Positions 1 through 9,128 of a stretch of DNA of 21,260 nucleotides are shown piece after piece. The DNA comes from Candidatus Sabulitectum sp. (GTDB lineage Bacteria > Fermentibacterota > Fermentibacteria > Fermentibacterales > Fermentibacteraceae), in the NCBI GenBank assembly GCA_023145935.1, contig JAGLDB010000012.1:1-21260 (forward strand), given 5' to 3'. The number at the start of each line of letters is the position of its first letter. Position 1 is the first letter of the stretch. A program made the translations under genes and the position numbers. The notes below the pieces were generated by a model. It did no database searches and was not told the origin of the DNA. It was given only the letters and a program-made list of their open reading frames with translations.

Positions 1-360
1 GATTCATCTGAAATGGCGTTCCGGATCTGCGCCAGAAACGCATTCAAGAAGGCTTTCATGAAGTGCAGCCCAAGGCTGCTCGAGCCCATGATGTCTGTTT
101 CCATCGTAAGCCCTGAAGAATACTCTGGAGGAGTATCAGGAAGCATCTATGAGCGCCGTGGAGTAATCGTATCCATGGAAGCTCGTGGAAACGCAAAAGA
201 ATTCAAAGCAAGAATACCTTTATCAAAGATGTTCGGTTATGCAACAGACCTGAGAAACTCTACCCAGGGTCGCGCATCATTCTCTATGCAGTTCGAGCAC
301 TACGAAGCAGTACCTACCGCAGTTGCCGAAGAAGTGCTTAAGAAATACAAGAGAAAGTGA
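1..360 (+). CDS. fusA: Elongation factor G, C-terminal fragment (gene enters from left edge)
   Basis: This is the last 119 codons of a translational GTPase of the EF-G type. The reading frame is open from base 1, so the true start lies outside the window. The fragment covers the end of domain IV and all of domain V. Characteristic stretches are LLEPMMSVSI, GSIYERRGVI, PLSKMFGYATDLR and STQGRASFSMQFEHYEAVP, which match the conserved end of bacterial EF-G. EF-G drives translocation of tRNA and mRNA on the ribosome and helps recycle it. The stop codon (358-360) overlaps the GTG start of the fluoride channel gene. Without the G domain I cannot say whether this is the main EF-G or a second copy. 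Confidence 0.95.
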   Translation, partial: DSSEMAFRICARNAFKKAFMKCSPRLLEPMMSVSIVSPEEYSGGVSGSIYERRGVIVSMEARGNAKEFKARIPLSKMFGYATDLRNSTQGRASFSMQFEHYEAVPTAVAEEVLKKYKRK

Positions 361-707
361 GACTGATAATCTACGAGGCAGCAGCCGTTGGTGCCGGCGG
401 ATTTGCCGGTGCCGTGGTTCGCCATCTTGTGGTAAGTGTTACTGGAAGCACGATTGGAATCATAACTGTAAATATTGCTGGATGTCTTGTAATGGGTCTT
501 CTCTCACATGACTCCAGATACGCCCTTTTCGTGGCAACGGGCTTCCTTGGTGCCTTAACCACTTTCAGCGCTTTCAGCGGCCACGCAGTACAGCTCTGGA
601 AATCCGGGGATGCTCTTACTGCAGGTGTCTTTATTTTAATCAATGTGATTGCTGGAATATCTGCGTTTATCCTGGGTCTTTATCTAAAAACACATCTGCT
701 CTCTTAA
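357..707 (+). CDS. fluC: Fluoride-specific ion channel FluC (CrcB family)
   Basis: A 116-residue hydrophobic protein with four predicted membrane segments, the usual length of single-domain CrcB/FluC proteins, which work as dual-topology dimers exporting fluoride. Visible family motifs are GAGGFAGAVVRHL near residues 12-24, the conserved Asn39 in TVNIAG, and GFLGALTTFSAFS at 62-74. In the last, Phe70 and Phe73 correspond to the aromatic residues lining the fluoride pore. The start is GTG at 357 and shares a GTGA overlap with the EF-G stop, so it is probably translationally coupled. No fluoride riboswitch precedes it; expression should follow the upstream EF-G transcript. It converges on the sensor kinase gene ending at 730, leaving 22 bp and no clear terminator. 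Confidence 0.93.
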   Translation: MRLIIYEAAAVGAGGFAGAVVRHLVVSVTGSTIGIITVNIAGCLVMGLLSHDSRYALFVATGFLGALTTFSAFSGHAVQLWKSGDALTAGVFILINVIAGISAFILGLYLKTHLLS

Positions 708-729
708 AAACTGCCAGGAACTCAACAAG

Positions 730-2280
730 TCAGTGATCAAGAGCTTTTCTGATTCTGTTAACCATGGAATCGAATCCGTAGGGCTTCTGCAGGAAACCAG
801 CAAGGTCTCCCGGTTGAAAACTGAGAGTGGCTTCTTCTTCGCTGTACCCACTGCATAAAATAACTTTCACTCCAGGCTGAACCTTGCGAAACTCACGTAA
901 AACCTCTTTACCACCCATTCCGGGCATGGTTAGATCAAGAAGAACGCAAACAATATCTTCTGAACTCCTGCTGAATTTATCCACTGCATCAATACCATTT
1001 ACCGCTTTAAGAACTTTAAAACCAACCCGCTCCAGCATAGTTCCGCTTATTGAACGAACGACTTCTTCGTTATCCACAAGAAGAATGGTTCCACTGCCCT
1101 TCCAGGCTGGTGCATCTCCTGCTCTTCTAATCAAGTCAGAAAGGTGTTCATCCTTTATGGCTGGAAGCATTACAATCACAGATGTTCCCAGTCCAGGCTC
1201 ACTGCCGATCTTTATAGTTCCGTTGTGTGCCTGAACAAGCCCCAGAGAAGAAGGTAGTCCAAGGCCTCTTCCTGTGAATTTAGTGGAGAAAAATGGATCA
1301 AACACTTTCTGAATTGTATCACTGTCCATACCGGATCCTGTGTCTGTAATTTCCAGAAGAACATAGGTTCCTTCTTCAAGAAATTTGCCTAAACGCAACG
1401 GCATCAGATAATCTTTGTCGCATTCCATAAGTGAAGTTCTCACGGTAATTATACCGCTCTTCTCGCCAATGGCTTCAATTGCATTTATTATCAGAGCTAT
1501 GACGATCTGCTTCATCTGACCCGGGTCGGCCTGTATCAGTGGAAGCCGGTGAGCAAGATCGAAATCAAGAATCACAGATGAAGGAAGCAGAGCTCGCAAC
1601 AGGTGCTTCAACTGCCCTATGAAAGCCGTGATATCAAGTTCTGTTGTTTTCACAAACCCGTGTCCGGAAAACGCCAGCATCTGCTTACTCAGTTCCGCCG
1701 CCTTCCAGGCAGACTTTTCAGCTTCGATCAGGCTGAATCTTGCAGGTGACTCTCTGGGAAGTTCTTCAAGGGCAAAAGACAAATTGCCCAGAACCGCGTG
1801 CAAACTGTTGTTGAACTGATGAGCAACTCCCCCGGCCATAACCCGAAGACTTTCATACTTCTCTGCCCTTTGTATCCGCTTCTCAAGAACTGTTCTGTCA
1901 GCATCGGCTCTGTGTTTGCACAGAGCGACTTCGACCATTGCCTCCAGTTCCCTTGCTTTGAAAGGCTTCAGCAGGTATCCATAAGCACCAGCACTGCCAG
2001 CGCGCTGAATTACTTCACTGTTGGCAAATGCTGTAAGGAATAGAACCGGAATACCGAAGCGGTCTCTGATCTCTGCCGCAGCATCGATACCATCCATCTT
2101 CCCCCTCAAGTTGATATCCATAAGGATGAGATCTACAGTTTCCCTGTCAAGATACTCAAGAGCCTGGCCTGCCTCGGCAAACACCGATGTTACATTGTAT
2201 CCCAGGTCTTTAAGATTGTTCTGGATATCAAGCCCCACAAGACCCTCGTCCTCTACTATCATAATTTTTGCAGCTTCCAT
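730..2280 (-). CDS. Hybrid histidine kinase, REC-HisKA-HATPase-REC
   Basis: A 516-residue soluble protein without membrane segments. Residues 1-120 are a receiver domain: acidic pair Glu10/Asp11, phospho-acceptor Asp55, Thr83 and Lys105. Residues about 140-205 are the dimerisation/phosphoacceptor domain, with His154 in GGVAHQFNNSL. The HATPase follows at about 245-375 (N box Asn266, DTGSGM from 313, GRGLGL from 338). A second receiver fills about 397-516 (Asp403, phospho-acceptor Asp449, Lys499). The residue after the phospho-His is Gln rather than the usual Asp/Glu. The ATG at 2280 shares its A with the stop of the upstream kinase (TAATG), and GGGAG lies 6 nt upstream, so it is coupled as the third gene of the kinase operon. 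A two-receiver kinase like this is likely to take a phosphoryl input on the N-terminal receiver. The output partner is not in the window. Confidence 0.95.
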   Translation of the reverse strand: MEAAKIMIVEDEGLVGLDIQNNLKDLGYNVTSVFAEAGQALEYLDRETVDLILMDINLRGKMDGIDAAAEIRDRFGIPVLFLTAFANSEVIQRAGSAGAYGYLLKPFKARELEAMVEVALCKHRADADRTVLEKRIQRAEKYESLRVMAGGVAHQFNNSLHAVLGNLSFALEELPRESPARFSLIEAEKSAWKAAELSKQMLAFSGHGFVKTTELDITAFIGQLKHLLRALLPSSVILDFDLAHRLPLIQADPGQMKQIVIALIINAIEAIGEKSGIITVRTSLMECDKDYLMPLRLGKFLEEGTYVLLEITDTGSGMDSDTIQKVFDPFFSTKFTGRGLGLPSSLGLVQAHNGTIKIGSEPGLGTSVIVMLPAIKDEHLSDLIRRAGDAPAWKGSGTILLVDNEEVVRSISGTMLERVGFKVLKAVNGIDAVDKFSRSSEDIVCVLLDLTMPGMGGKEVLREFRKVQPGVKVILCSGYSEEEATLSFQPGDLAGFLQKPYGFDSMVNRIRKALDH

Positions 2281-5200
2281 TATCTACTCCCTGTAATACC
2301 TTGCAGCATGGGATCAGGTTCCTGGTCTCTGGATTGATTGAATTTTATACTGAATGTGGTTCCTTTGTGGTTAGTTAACTCAATTGAACCTCCGAGCTGG
2401 ATCTTTACCAGACTGTAAACTATCTGCAGCCCAAGGGAGTCAGTACCATCAATATCCAGCCCCTCAGGCATTCCCACACCGTCGTCTGCTACGAGAAGCT
2501 CTACAATGCCACCTGGATGTTTTCGAATCGTAATGCGTACAAATCCCTTACGATCTCCCGGAAAGGCATGCTTGAACGCATTGGTTACCAGCTCATTGGT
2601 TACCAGACCAACTGGAATTGCTTCAGAAATGGAAAGAACCAGATCGTCAGCATCAACAAGGTATCCAATATTGTCTTCCGCAGCTAGATAGAGACTGGTA
2701 ATCTCTCTTAGAACCCCAGTAAGGTACTTGTCCATAGATATGCGGCTCAGATCGCCTGACAGATAAAGAGCTTCGTGAACCTGAGAGATCACACCTATAC
2801 GCCTCTGGCTTTCTTGAATTGCATCCAGTGCTTTTGCATCAGTAATTTTTCGAGCCTGCAGATTAAGCAGACTTGTGACAACCTGCATGTTGTTTTTAAC
2901 TCTATGATGTATCTCACGCAAAAGAACTTCTTTCTCATGAAGCGATATCCGTACTTTCTTTTCTGCATGAACACGCCTGATCGCCTGGGACAGATCACCG
3001 GCAGCTGTACGAAGAAAAGTCTGTTCCACATCGTTCCACTCCCGGTCTGAAACACAGTTGTCAAACCCGATAAAACCAATAAATTCCTCATCTATCATTA
3101 AGGGAATTACAAGAATTGCAAGAATATTCTGTGGATCAAGGATCTCCCTCTCCATTTCGGGAAAATCAGCCACACAACCATATATCAGATCCCCTTTGCG
3201 CAGAATATCCCACCATCTTGGCAACCACTTATCGTATGAAAGACCCTGCAGCAGCGGGTTGTCTATTTCTGGTGCAATACCCGGGGCGCACCATTCAGCT
3301 TTCTGGCTCAACAACAGATCCCCCTGTGGCCCTGGGTGGTTCATGAATATGTAAGTTCTACTGGCGCCGGCTGCAGGCCCAAGACTATCAAGAAACTCCT
3401 GAAATGGAATTGACCCGGCTGAGGCAAGCAGGATCTGAGCCGATTCATTCAACCCATTAAGATACCGTTCGCGCTTGATAATTTCTTCCTCTGCGAGCTT
3501 TCGCTCTGTAATGTCAATATGGGTTCCAGACATAAGAAGAGGTGCACCATCATCTGTAAATTTAGAAACCTGGCCTTTATCAGCAAACCAGATCCAATTT
3601 CCATTCCGATGCCTCATTCGGGCTTCAAACATATAGAACTCAAGTTCACCACTAAAGTGCTTTTCGAGAATGCCATCCACTTTTGATACATCTTCAGGGT
3701 GAGTGAATCCGTTCCAGGTATCCATGCTGATCGGCGACAATTCCTCAAGCGTGTAGCCTATGATCTCGGCCCAGCGCTCATTAACAAGAAGTTCTCCAGT
3801 CTGAACATTCCACTCCCATGTACCAACATTTGTTCCAGAGATAATATCCGACAGTCTTCGCTTCTCTACAACAAGAACCTCTTCAGCAAGTTTCCTGTGG
3901 TTTATATCAGTGGCTATTTCAATGCGAACAAGCCGTCCATCCGGCCATGGTATTGCCTGGTCTCTGCATTGATACCATCTTCCGTTGTCTGTGTTCTGAA
4001 ATTCCCAGACATAGGGTTCATTGGGCTTTCCGTTCTGATCAAGCAACCTGTTGTTTGTGCAGAACGGGCAAGGCTCCGTCTGGCCTGCCTGCAGCACCTG
4101 CCAGCAGATCCCACCTGTAACATCCCCGCATTGCTTTCGCACAGTTTTGTTTGCAAAAAGAACCTCATGTGTCTGCATATCGGTCACATACACAACTGCA
4201 TCCAGAGAATCCATAACCGCCACAAATCTTGCGTGTTCTGCTATTGCAGTATCTTCATCTATTTTACGCTGAGTTATATCAGTCAGGATTGATATGAACC
4301 CTGTTATTTCACCGCTCTCGTTCCGCTTGTAGCTCCAGTCTGTCTGAACATCAATAACTGTGCCGTCTTTTTTTGTTGAAGTACCAAACCATGGCTCAGG
4401 TTCAGGCTGCTGTTCTATCAGGAACTTGATGTGATCGCAAAGCCTCTTTGCTTCACTCTCTTCAAGCATATCATACATCGACCTGCCGATCAGTTCACCA
4501 TTCCCGTATCCCAGGAGCCTGTGGAAAGCCTGGTTCCCGAAAACTGTTACTCCGGCAATATCTATTTCCTGAATCCCACTGGTAATTGTTTCCACAAGAA
4601 GCCTGTAGTTTTCTTCGCTTTTTCGCAACGCTTCTTCGGATTGCCTTCTTGATGTCTCATCGGAATAAACCGCAACAATTTCCCCGGAAGGGAGTTTGTA
4701 CACACTGTTCTTCCGCCAGTAAGACACTCTGTCATCTTTATAGAGTGACAAAGGCTGGTCTTCCAAAATCCCTGTCTTCCAGACTCTTCGTAATACATCC
4801 AGAAATCCGAATTGCTCTATACCGGGAAATACATCCGTAACTCTGTGTCCTATTACATCTTCTCTGGATACACCATCCATCTTCTGCGCGGCACTGTTGA
4901 TATCCACTAAAACAAAATCTGAACCATCATCAACAGCTTCGTAAACAGCAACGCCATCACTTATCTCATCAAACAATGCATGAAAACGCTGTTCACTTTC
5001 ACGAAGCTTCATTTCCATCTGTCTGCTGTGAGTAACATCCCGGGCGAAATTCGAATAACCGACCAATTCCCCTTTTGAGTTGAAGATTCCCCCAAGCTGG
5101 GACTTTATGTGACGAATACCAGAGCCTGAACCTGCATCCAGATCAAGCGAGTAAAAATACTGACCTGTATTGCGAACTGTTTCAAGAGATTTCTCCAGTC

Positions 5201-5813
5201 TTTCCGGAGCAACATTGAATGACTTGTGGATCTCCATGACAGTTCTACCCACAACCTCGTCTGAGGTAAAACCAAACAACTTTTCAGCTGCGGGATTGAA
5301 ATAGTTAATGCGCATGTCAAGATCGGATGTAACAATTGCAGTGTCGGTAGTGCTGTGAAGAATGTTTTCCAGGAGAGAAGTTTTTTCATCCAGTTCCCTT
5401 TCGGAATGGTGAAGGTCGGTAATATCTCTGCTGCTTACAAAAACTCCGGCAACACCGCCAATTTCGCTAAGATAAGGTTGATAGGCCACGTCCATGTAGC
5501 GAAGGCCGAGGTTTGGAAAATCAAACCAATCCTGATATTGAACCTTCTCTCCAGCAAGGCATCTGTCATACCTTTCCTTTATCTCACCTGCAAAGACATC
5601 TTCACCCATAAGTTCAGCAATAGAGTGGCCAATAATCATATCGTCGGTTTTATCATGAGCAGCGAGATATGCTTTGTTTACAGAACGATAAACATAATCA
5701 ATGTCGACGAAAGACATGTGATCACTGGTTGAAGAGACAAGATGTTTGAACATGTGCAATTTTTCTTCAAACTGCTCCTTCCGGAGAGTAATAAGCTCAT
5801 TTTCCTGTATCAT
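2280..5813 (-). CDS. Multi-PAS/GAF sensor histidine kinase, HisKA_2 type
   Basis: A 1177-residue cytoplasmic sensor kinase with no membrane helices. Six PAS/PAC modules follow one another at about 20-135, 145-262, 270-390, 398-515, 525-640 and 650-770, many ending in DIT-type PAC signatures. A GAF-like region covers about 785-950. The kinase core is of the HisKA_2 class: EIHHRVKNNMQVV with His969/His970, N box NELVTNAFKHA near 1073 and ADDGVGM near 1109. The fifth PAS contains a Cys set (562, 570, 582, 585), suggesting metal, Fe-S or thiol redox sensing. There is no receiver domain. The start overlaps the upstream kinase stop by 4 bp (ATGA) and its own stop overlaps the downstream start (TAATG). 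Expected targets are soluble receivers, for instance those on the two neighbouring kinases. Confidence 0.95.
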   Translation of the reverse strand: MIQENELITLRKEQFEEKLHMFKHLVSSTSDHMSFVDIDYVYRSVNKAYLAAHDKTDDMIIGHSIAELMGEDVFAGEIKERYDRCLAGEKVQYQDWFDFPNLGLRYMDVAYQPYLSEIGGVAGVFVSSRDITDLHHSERELDEKTSLLENILHSTTDTAIVTSDLDMRINYFNPAAEKLFGFTSDEVVGRTVMEIHKSFNVAPERLEKSLETVRNTGQYFYSLDLDAGSGSGIRHIKSQLGGIFNSKGELVGYSNFARDVTHSRQMEMKLRESEQRFHALFDEISDGVAVYEAVDDGSDFVLVDINSAAQKMDGVSREDVIGHRVTDVFPGIEQFGFLDVLRRVWKTGILEDQPLSLYKDDRVSYWRKNSVYKLPSGEIVAVYSDETSRRQSEEALRKSEENYRLLVETITSGIQEIDIAGVTVFGNQAFHRLLGYGNGELIGRSMYDMLEESEAKRLCDHIKFLIEQQPEPEPWFGTSTKKDGTVIDVQTDWSYKRNESGEITGFISILTDITQRKIDEDTAIAEHARFVAVMDSLDAVVYVTDMQTHEVLFANKTVRKQCGDVTGGICWQVLQAGQTEPCPFCTNNRLLDQNGKPNEPYVWEFQNTDNGRWYQCRDQAIPWPDGRLVRIEIATDINHRKLAEEVLVVEKRRLSDIISGTNVGTWEWNVQTGELLVNERWAEIIGYTLEELSPISMDTWNGFTHPEDVSKVDGILEKHFSGELEFYMFEARMRHRNGNWIWFADKGQVSKFTDDGAPLLMSGTHIDITERKLAEEEIIKRERYLNGLNESAQILLASAGSIPFQEFLDSLGPAAGASRTYIFMNHPGPQGDLLLSQKAEWCAPGIAPEIDNPLLQGLSYDKWLPRWWDILRKGDLIYGCVADFPEMEREILDPQNILAILVIPLMIDEEFIGFIGFDNCVSDREWNDVEQTFLRTAAGDLSQAIRRVHAEKKVRISLHEKEVLLREIHHRVKNNMQVVTSLLNLQARKITDAKALDAIQESQRRIGVISQVHEALYLSGDLSRISMDKYLTGVLREITSLYLAAEDNIGYLVDADDLVLSISEAIPVGLVTNELVTNAFKHAFPGDRKGFVRITIRKHPGGIVELLVADDGVGMPEGLDIDGTDSLGLQIVYSLVKIQLGGSIELTNHKGTTFSIKFNQSRDQEPDPMLQGITGSR

Positions 5814-8800
5814 GTGTCCAGCACCTCACGTATCTTACGGAGAAGCGAGTCGGAACTGTATGGTTTCTGTATAAAATACAGATTGGAATCAAGAACAAAC
5901 CCTGCGTGAATAGCCTTTCGACTGTATCCGCTGCAGAACAGGGTGGGAACATCAGGATGCGTTTCCAGTACTTTGTCATAAACTTCTTTCCCTCCAAGCC
6001 CCGGCATAACAACATCCAGTATCAGAAGGTTTATCTTGTCAGCATGTTTGAAGAACAGGCTGAGAGCATCATTGCCATTCTTTGCATCAATAACTGTGTA
6101 TCCGGCCATAATAAGAGTTTGTCTGGTGAGATTCCGAACCATATCGTCATCCTCAGCAACAAGAATAGTCTCCCTGCCACCCAATACGGGAGCATCCAAC
6201 TGGTTTGCTATACTTGCAGCTCTTCTGGCAACTACAGGCAGGTAGATCTTTATCACCGTTCCCTTGCCGGGTTCGGTGTAAACCTGAATTTCTCCATTGT
6301 GCTGTTTGACAATACCGTATACAGTGGACATGCCCAGCCCGGTTCCCTTCCCTATGGATTTGGTAGTAAAAAATGGGTCGAATATGCCTGCAAGTGTTTT
6401 CTTATCCATCCCGCAGCCATCATCTGTGACGCTTAGCAAAACATATCGACCGGGCTTGGCCCAGGGGTGGATTCGGGCATACTCTGCATCGATCAGAACA
6501 TTACCGGTCTCAATTGAAATACTACCTCCACCGGCAAGAGCATCACGGGAATTGACACAGAGATTCATGAGGATCTGCTCCATCTGCCCGGAATCAGCCT
6601 TGATCGTTCCAAGTTCGTAACCAGGAATGAACTCGCACTGAATGTGTTCCCCGATCACCCGTCTTATCATCTTCATGAGTTTCTCAGTTACTTCGTTCAG
6701 GTCAAGATCAACCGGGTTGATTATCTGTCGTCGGCTGAAGGAAAGAAGCTGACTCACAAGAGATTGAGCTCTATCCCCTGCTTTTGCTATTTCCTTGATG
6801 AATTCGTAAGCTGAATGCTCTTTATTGATCTCAGCCAGAACCAGCTCTGTGTATCCGTTTATTACCTGGAGAAGGTTATTGAAATCGTGTGCAACCCCGC
6901 CGGCAAGCTGCCCCACAGCCTCCATTTTCTGAGCCTGTCGCAGTTGTTCCTCTAGTTTCACTTCTACGGTAATATCGCGCTTAACTGCAACATAGTTTAT
7001 GATCTCACCTGATGGGTTTCTCACAGGAGAAATAGTTGCTTCTTCAGTGTAAAAAGAGCCGTCCTTCTTTTTGTTGATGATCCTTCCGGTCCAGTTTCTG
7101 CCACTTGTGATGGTTTCCCATATCTCCTTAAAGAATGTATCATCCTGCTTTCCACTTTTCAGAATACTCGGGTTCTGGCCAATGACCTCATCCCTGGAGT
7201 AACCTGTTATCTTTTCAAAAGCCGGGTTCACATACTCGATGGTTCCATTCAGATCGGTAATAACTATGGTCTCTGCTGCCTGCTCAATGGCCATCATCAA
7301 CCGTTCACGCTCTATCTGTGCTTCTTTTCGATCAGTGATGTCTGTTGCAATGTAAAGAACAGTGTTTTTCGTCTTGGGAGTTGCTCTTCCCTCGAACCAG
7401 ACGGTTCTACCTCCTATAGCCAGCGGATACTCGATGGTGATGCTTTCATTTCCATCGATACACCGGCGTATAAAGTAAAGAAACTGATCTGCCTCGGTTT
7501 TTGGAAATACCTGGTGCAGTGTTCTTCCAATTGAGTTTTCTGCTGACAAAAACATCAACTCAGGTGAAGTTGGAGCAATATTGATATACGTCCCATCATA
7601 ATCCATCTCAAAAACAATATCTGTCATTGCATTGAAAAGAGTTCTCATATCAAACTCTGATTTAAGCAATGCCTCCTGTGCTTTCTTGTGCTCAGTGATA
7701 TCACGATCGATTCCAGTAAACCCTGTCATCTCTCCATTCAGGTCAAACAACGGTCGGGCAGAGCTCTCAAACACACGCACTGAACCATCTTTATGCAGCC
7801 AGCGAATTTCAACATTGCTCCATCCACTCTTTCGTTTCACAGCATTAACAACAAGTTCCCTGCCTGATTCCAGATCATCCGGGTGCATTAGCGGGAAAGC
7901 GGATTCACCAAGAACTTCATTCACCTCGTACCCGAGAAGAGCCTTTATGCTACCGTTAGAGAATGTGTGAGAACCTTCAAGGTCGATTGCCCATACCCAG
8001 TCAGCAGTGGATTCCACCAGGCTGCGATAATTCTCCCTGCTCTCCCATAGAGCCTTTTCTGCTTCCAGCCTCTCAGTCAGGTCCATAACTGAACCAATGA
8101 ATCCAGAGTAGCAACCAGAGTTATCAAAAAGAGGAACACTACTGAAATGAACTTCCACTGGAGAACCATCTATTCGGGTAAGAGTGTTTCTTCCCGAAAT
8201 GCTTTTACCGGATTGGAGTAAAACCAGATTTGCATCACTGATGTCTTTTGCTTCTCCATGGGGGAAAAGCTTGCTCTTTGGTAAACCTTCTAATTCCATC
8301 TGAGAATAACCGGTTAGATCAGAAAATGCCTGATTCGCAAATATCATATTTCCGTCGGCACTTACTCTGTACATACCGTATATGGAATTCTCCGTAACAA
8401 GCCTGTACATCCTCTCGCTCTCATAGAGTTTCAACTCAACTGCTTTACGCTCAGTAACATCTTCAACAAAACCAATAGACCGGCTTATGTTTCCTGATGA
8501 GTCTCTATGATGCTCGCATTGCTCATGAACAATACGGGTCTCGCCACTTTTCCGTCGAATAATTCGATGCTCAACATGGTAAGAATCGTGACCATCCCGG
8601 ATGGAACTGGTGTAAGCCTCATTAACAAGAGCTCTGTCTTCGGGATGGATAAATTCGAGAAAAGCTTCGTAGGTTGCTTTGAATGCCTGGGGTTCTTCAC
8701 CAAAAATGCGGTAAACCTCATCGGACCAGACAAGATCACCGGTGATCAGGTCATGCTCCCAGCTTCCGATATGGGCAAGTGACTGTGAGCTTTTCAGCAA

Positions 8801-8944
8801 TGCGGTGTTATCTTCAAGAATCTGATCGGAATGCTCTCTCTGGTCTGAATTTGAGTTGCTGACTGTCTCAAGTTTATTAATGCGATCACGAAGTTGTTCT
8901 ATCTCTTGAATCAGCTGAGCTTTTGTCTTCAGATCATCCCTCAC
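5810..8944 (-). CDS. Multi-PAS hybrid histidine kinase with C-terminal receiver
   Basis: About 1044 residues, no membrane segments, first gene of the kinase operon. A short N-terminal coiled coil is followed by five PAS/PAC modules (about 55-165, 175-290, 300-420, 430-540, 545-665). Then come HisKA with His686 in LAGGVAHDFNNLLQ, an HATPase (N box Asn798, TDDGCGM near 841, GKGTGLGM near 866) and a C-terminal receiver (phospho-acceptor Asp977, Lys1027). I place the start at the GTG at 8944 because GGGGGGAG lies about 5 nt upstream. An in-frame ATG at 8977 would add 11 residues but has no comparable ribosome site. The stop forms an ATGA overlap with the next kinase. The receiver resembles that of the third kinase (shared CSGYS and QKPY motifs), pointing to duplication. 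The ligands of the PAS domains cannot be told from sequence. Confidence 0.94.
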   Translation of the reverse strand: MRDDLKTKAQLIQEIEQLRDRINKLETVSNSNSDQREHSDQILEDNTALLKSSQSLAHIGSWEHDLITGDLVWSDEVYRIFGEEPQAFKATYEAFLEFIHPEDRALVNEAYTSSIRDGHDSYHVEHRIIRRKSGETRIVHEQCEHHRDSSGNISRSIGFVEDVTERKAVELKLYESERMYRLVTENSIYGMYRVSADGNMIFANQAFSDLTGYSQMELEGLPKSKLFPHGEAKDISDANLVLLQSGKSISGRNTLTRIDGSPVEVHFSSVPLFDNSGCYSGFIGSVMDLTERLEAEKALWESRENYRSLVESTADWVWAIDLEGSHTFSNGSIKALLGYEVNEVLGESAFPLMHPDDLESGRELVVNAVKRKSGWSNVEIRWLHKDGSVRVFESSARPLFDLNGEMTGFTGIDRDITEHKKAQEALLKSEFDMRTLFNAMTDIVFEMDYDGTYINIAPTSPELMFLSAENSIGRTLHQVFPKTEADQFLYFIRRCIDGNESITIEYPLAIGGRTVWFEGRATPKTKNTVLYIATDITDRKEAQIERERLMMAIEQAAETIVITDLNGTIEYVNPAFEKITGYSRDEVIGQNPSILKSGKQDDTFFKEIWETITSGRNWTGRIINKKKDGSFYTEEATISPVRNPSGEIINYVAVKRDITVEVKLEEQLRQAQKMEAVGQLAGGVAHDFNNLLQVINGYTELVLAEINKEHSAYEFIKEIAKAGDRAQSLVSQLLSFSRRQIINPVDLDLNEVTEKLMKMIRRVIGEHIQCEFIPGYELGTIKADSGQMEQILMNLCVNSRDALAGGGSISIETGNVLIDAEYARIHPWAKPGRYVLLSVTDDGCGMDKKTLAGIFDPFFTTKSIGKGTGLGMSTVYGIVKQHNGEIQVYTEPGKGTVIKIYLPVVARRAASIANQLDAPVLGGRETILVAEDDDMVRNLTRQTLIMAGYTVIDAKNGNDALSLFFKHADKINLLILDVVMPGLGGKEVYDKVLETHPDVPTLFCSGYSRKAIHAGFVLDSNLYFIQKPYSSDSLLRKIREVLDT

Positions 8945-8973
8945 TGGCGCTCCCCCCAAAGCACAGGCACGAA

Positions 8974-8988
8974 GCAATTGATGATTGC
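8974..8988. repeat. Small perfect inverted repeat in the kinase operon leader
   Basis: GCAAT-TGATG-ATTGC, 5-bp arms around a 5-bp spacer, lies in the roughly 100-nt leader between the promoter at 9051-9080 and the GTG start at 8944. It could be an operator half-site pair or a minor RNA hairpin. Arms this short also arise by chance. Confidence 0.25.
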
Positions 8989-9050
8989 CCGCTAATCAAA
9001 TCATGTGTCATAAACCAATAGCCCACCAGAATCAATAAGTACCGGAAAAT

Positions 9051-9080
9051 ATGATACTAAGGACACTCCAGTCATGTCAA
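9051..9080 (-). promoter_or_regulatory. Sigma-70-like promoter of the three-kinase operon
   Basis: On the minus strand, TTGACA (9075-9080) is followed after 18 bp by TATCAT (9051-9056), a perfect -35 and a five-of-six -10. Transcription would begin near 9044, giving a leader of about 100 nt before the GTG start at 8944. The promoter sits in the 184-bp gap downstream of the Smr gene and separates kinase expression from the housekeeping operon. Confidence 0.65.
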
Positions 9081-9128
9081 GAAGGACAGTTTTTTTTCCT
9101 GATCGCAGAAAAATGGAGTAATAGCTTT

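Noticed and set aside
300..360. A fluoride riboswitch ahead of fluC
   Set aside because: The sequence there is EF-G coding sequence up to the overlapping start, with no sign of the riboswitch core.
3699..4292. A 197-codon plus-strand open frame antisense to the middle kinase
   Set aside because: It lies fully inside a clear multi-PAS kinase, encodes no recognisable domain, and is a typical shadow frame.
9090..9114. A T-run and hairpin (TTTTTCCTG-ATCG-CAGAAAAA) near the end of the Smr gene, considered as a terminator
   Set aside because: The stem is nearly all A-T and the T run precedes the stem on the plus strand, while the minus strand has an A run after it. That is wrong for an intrinsic terminator in either direction.
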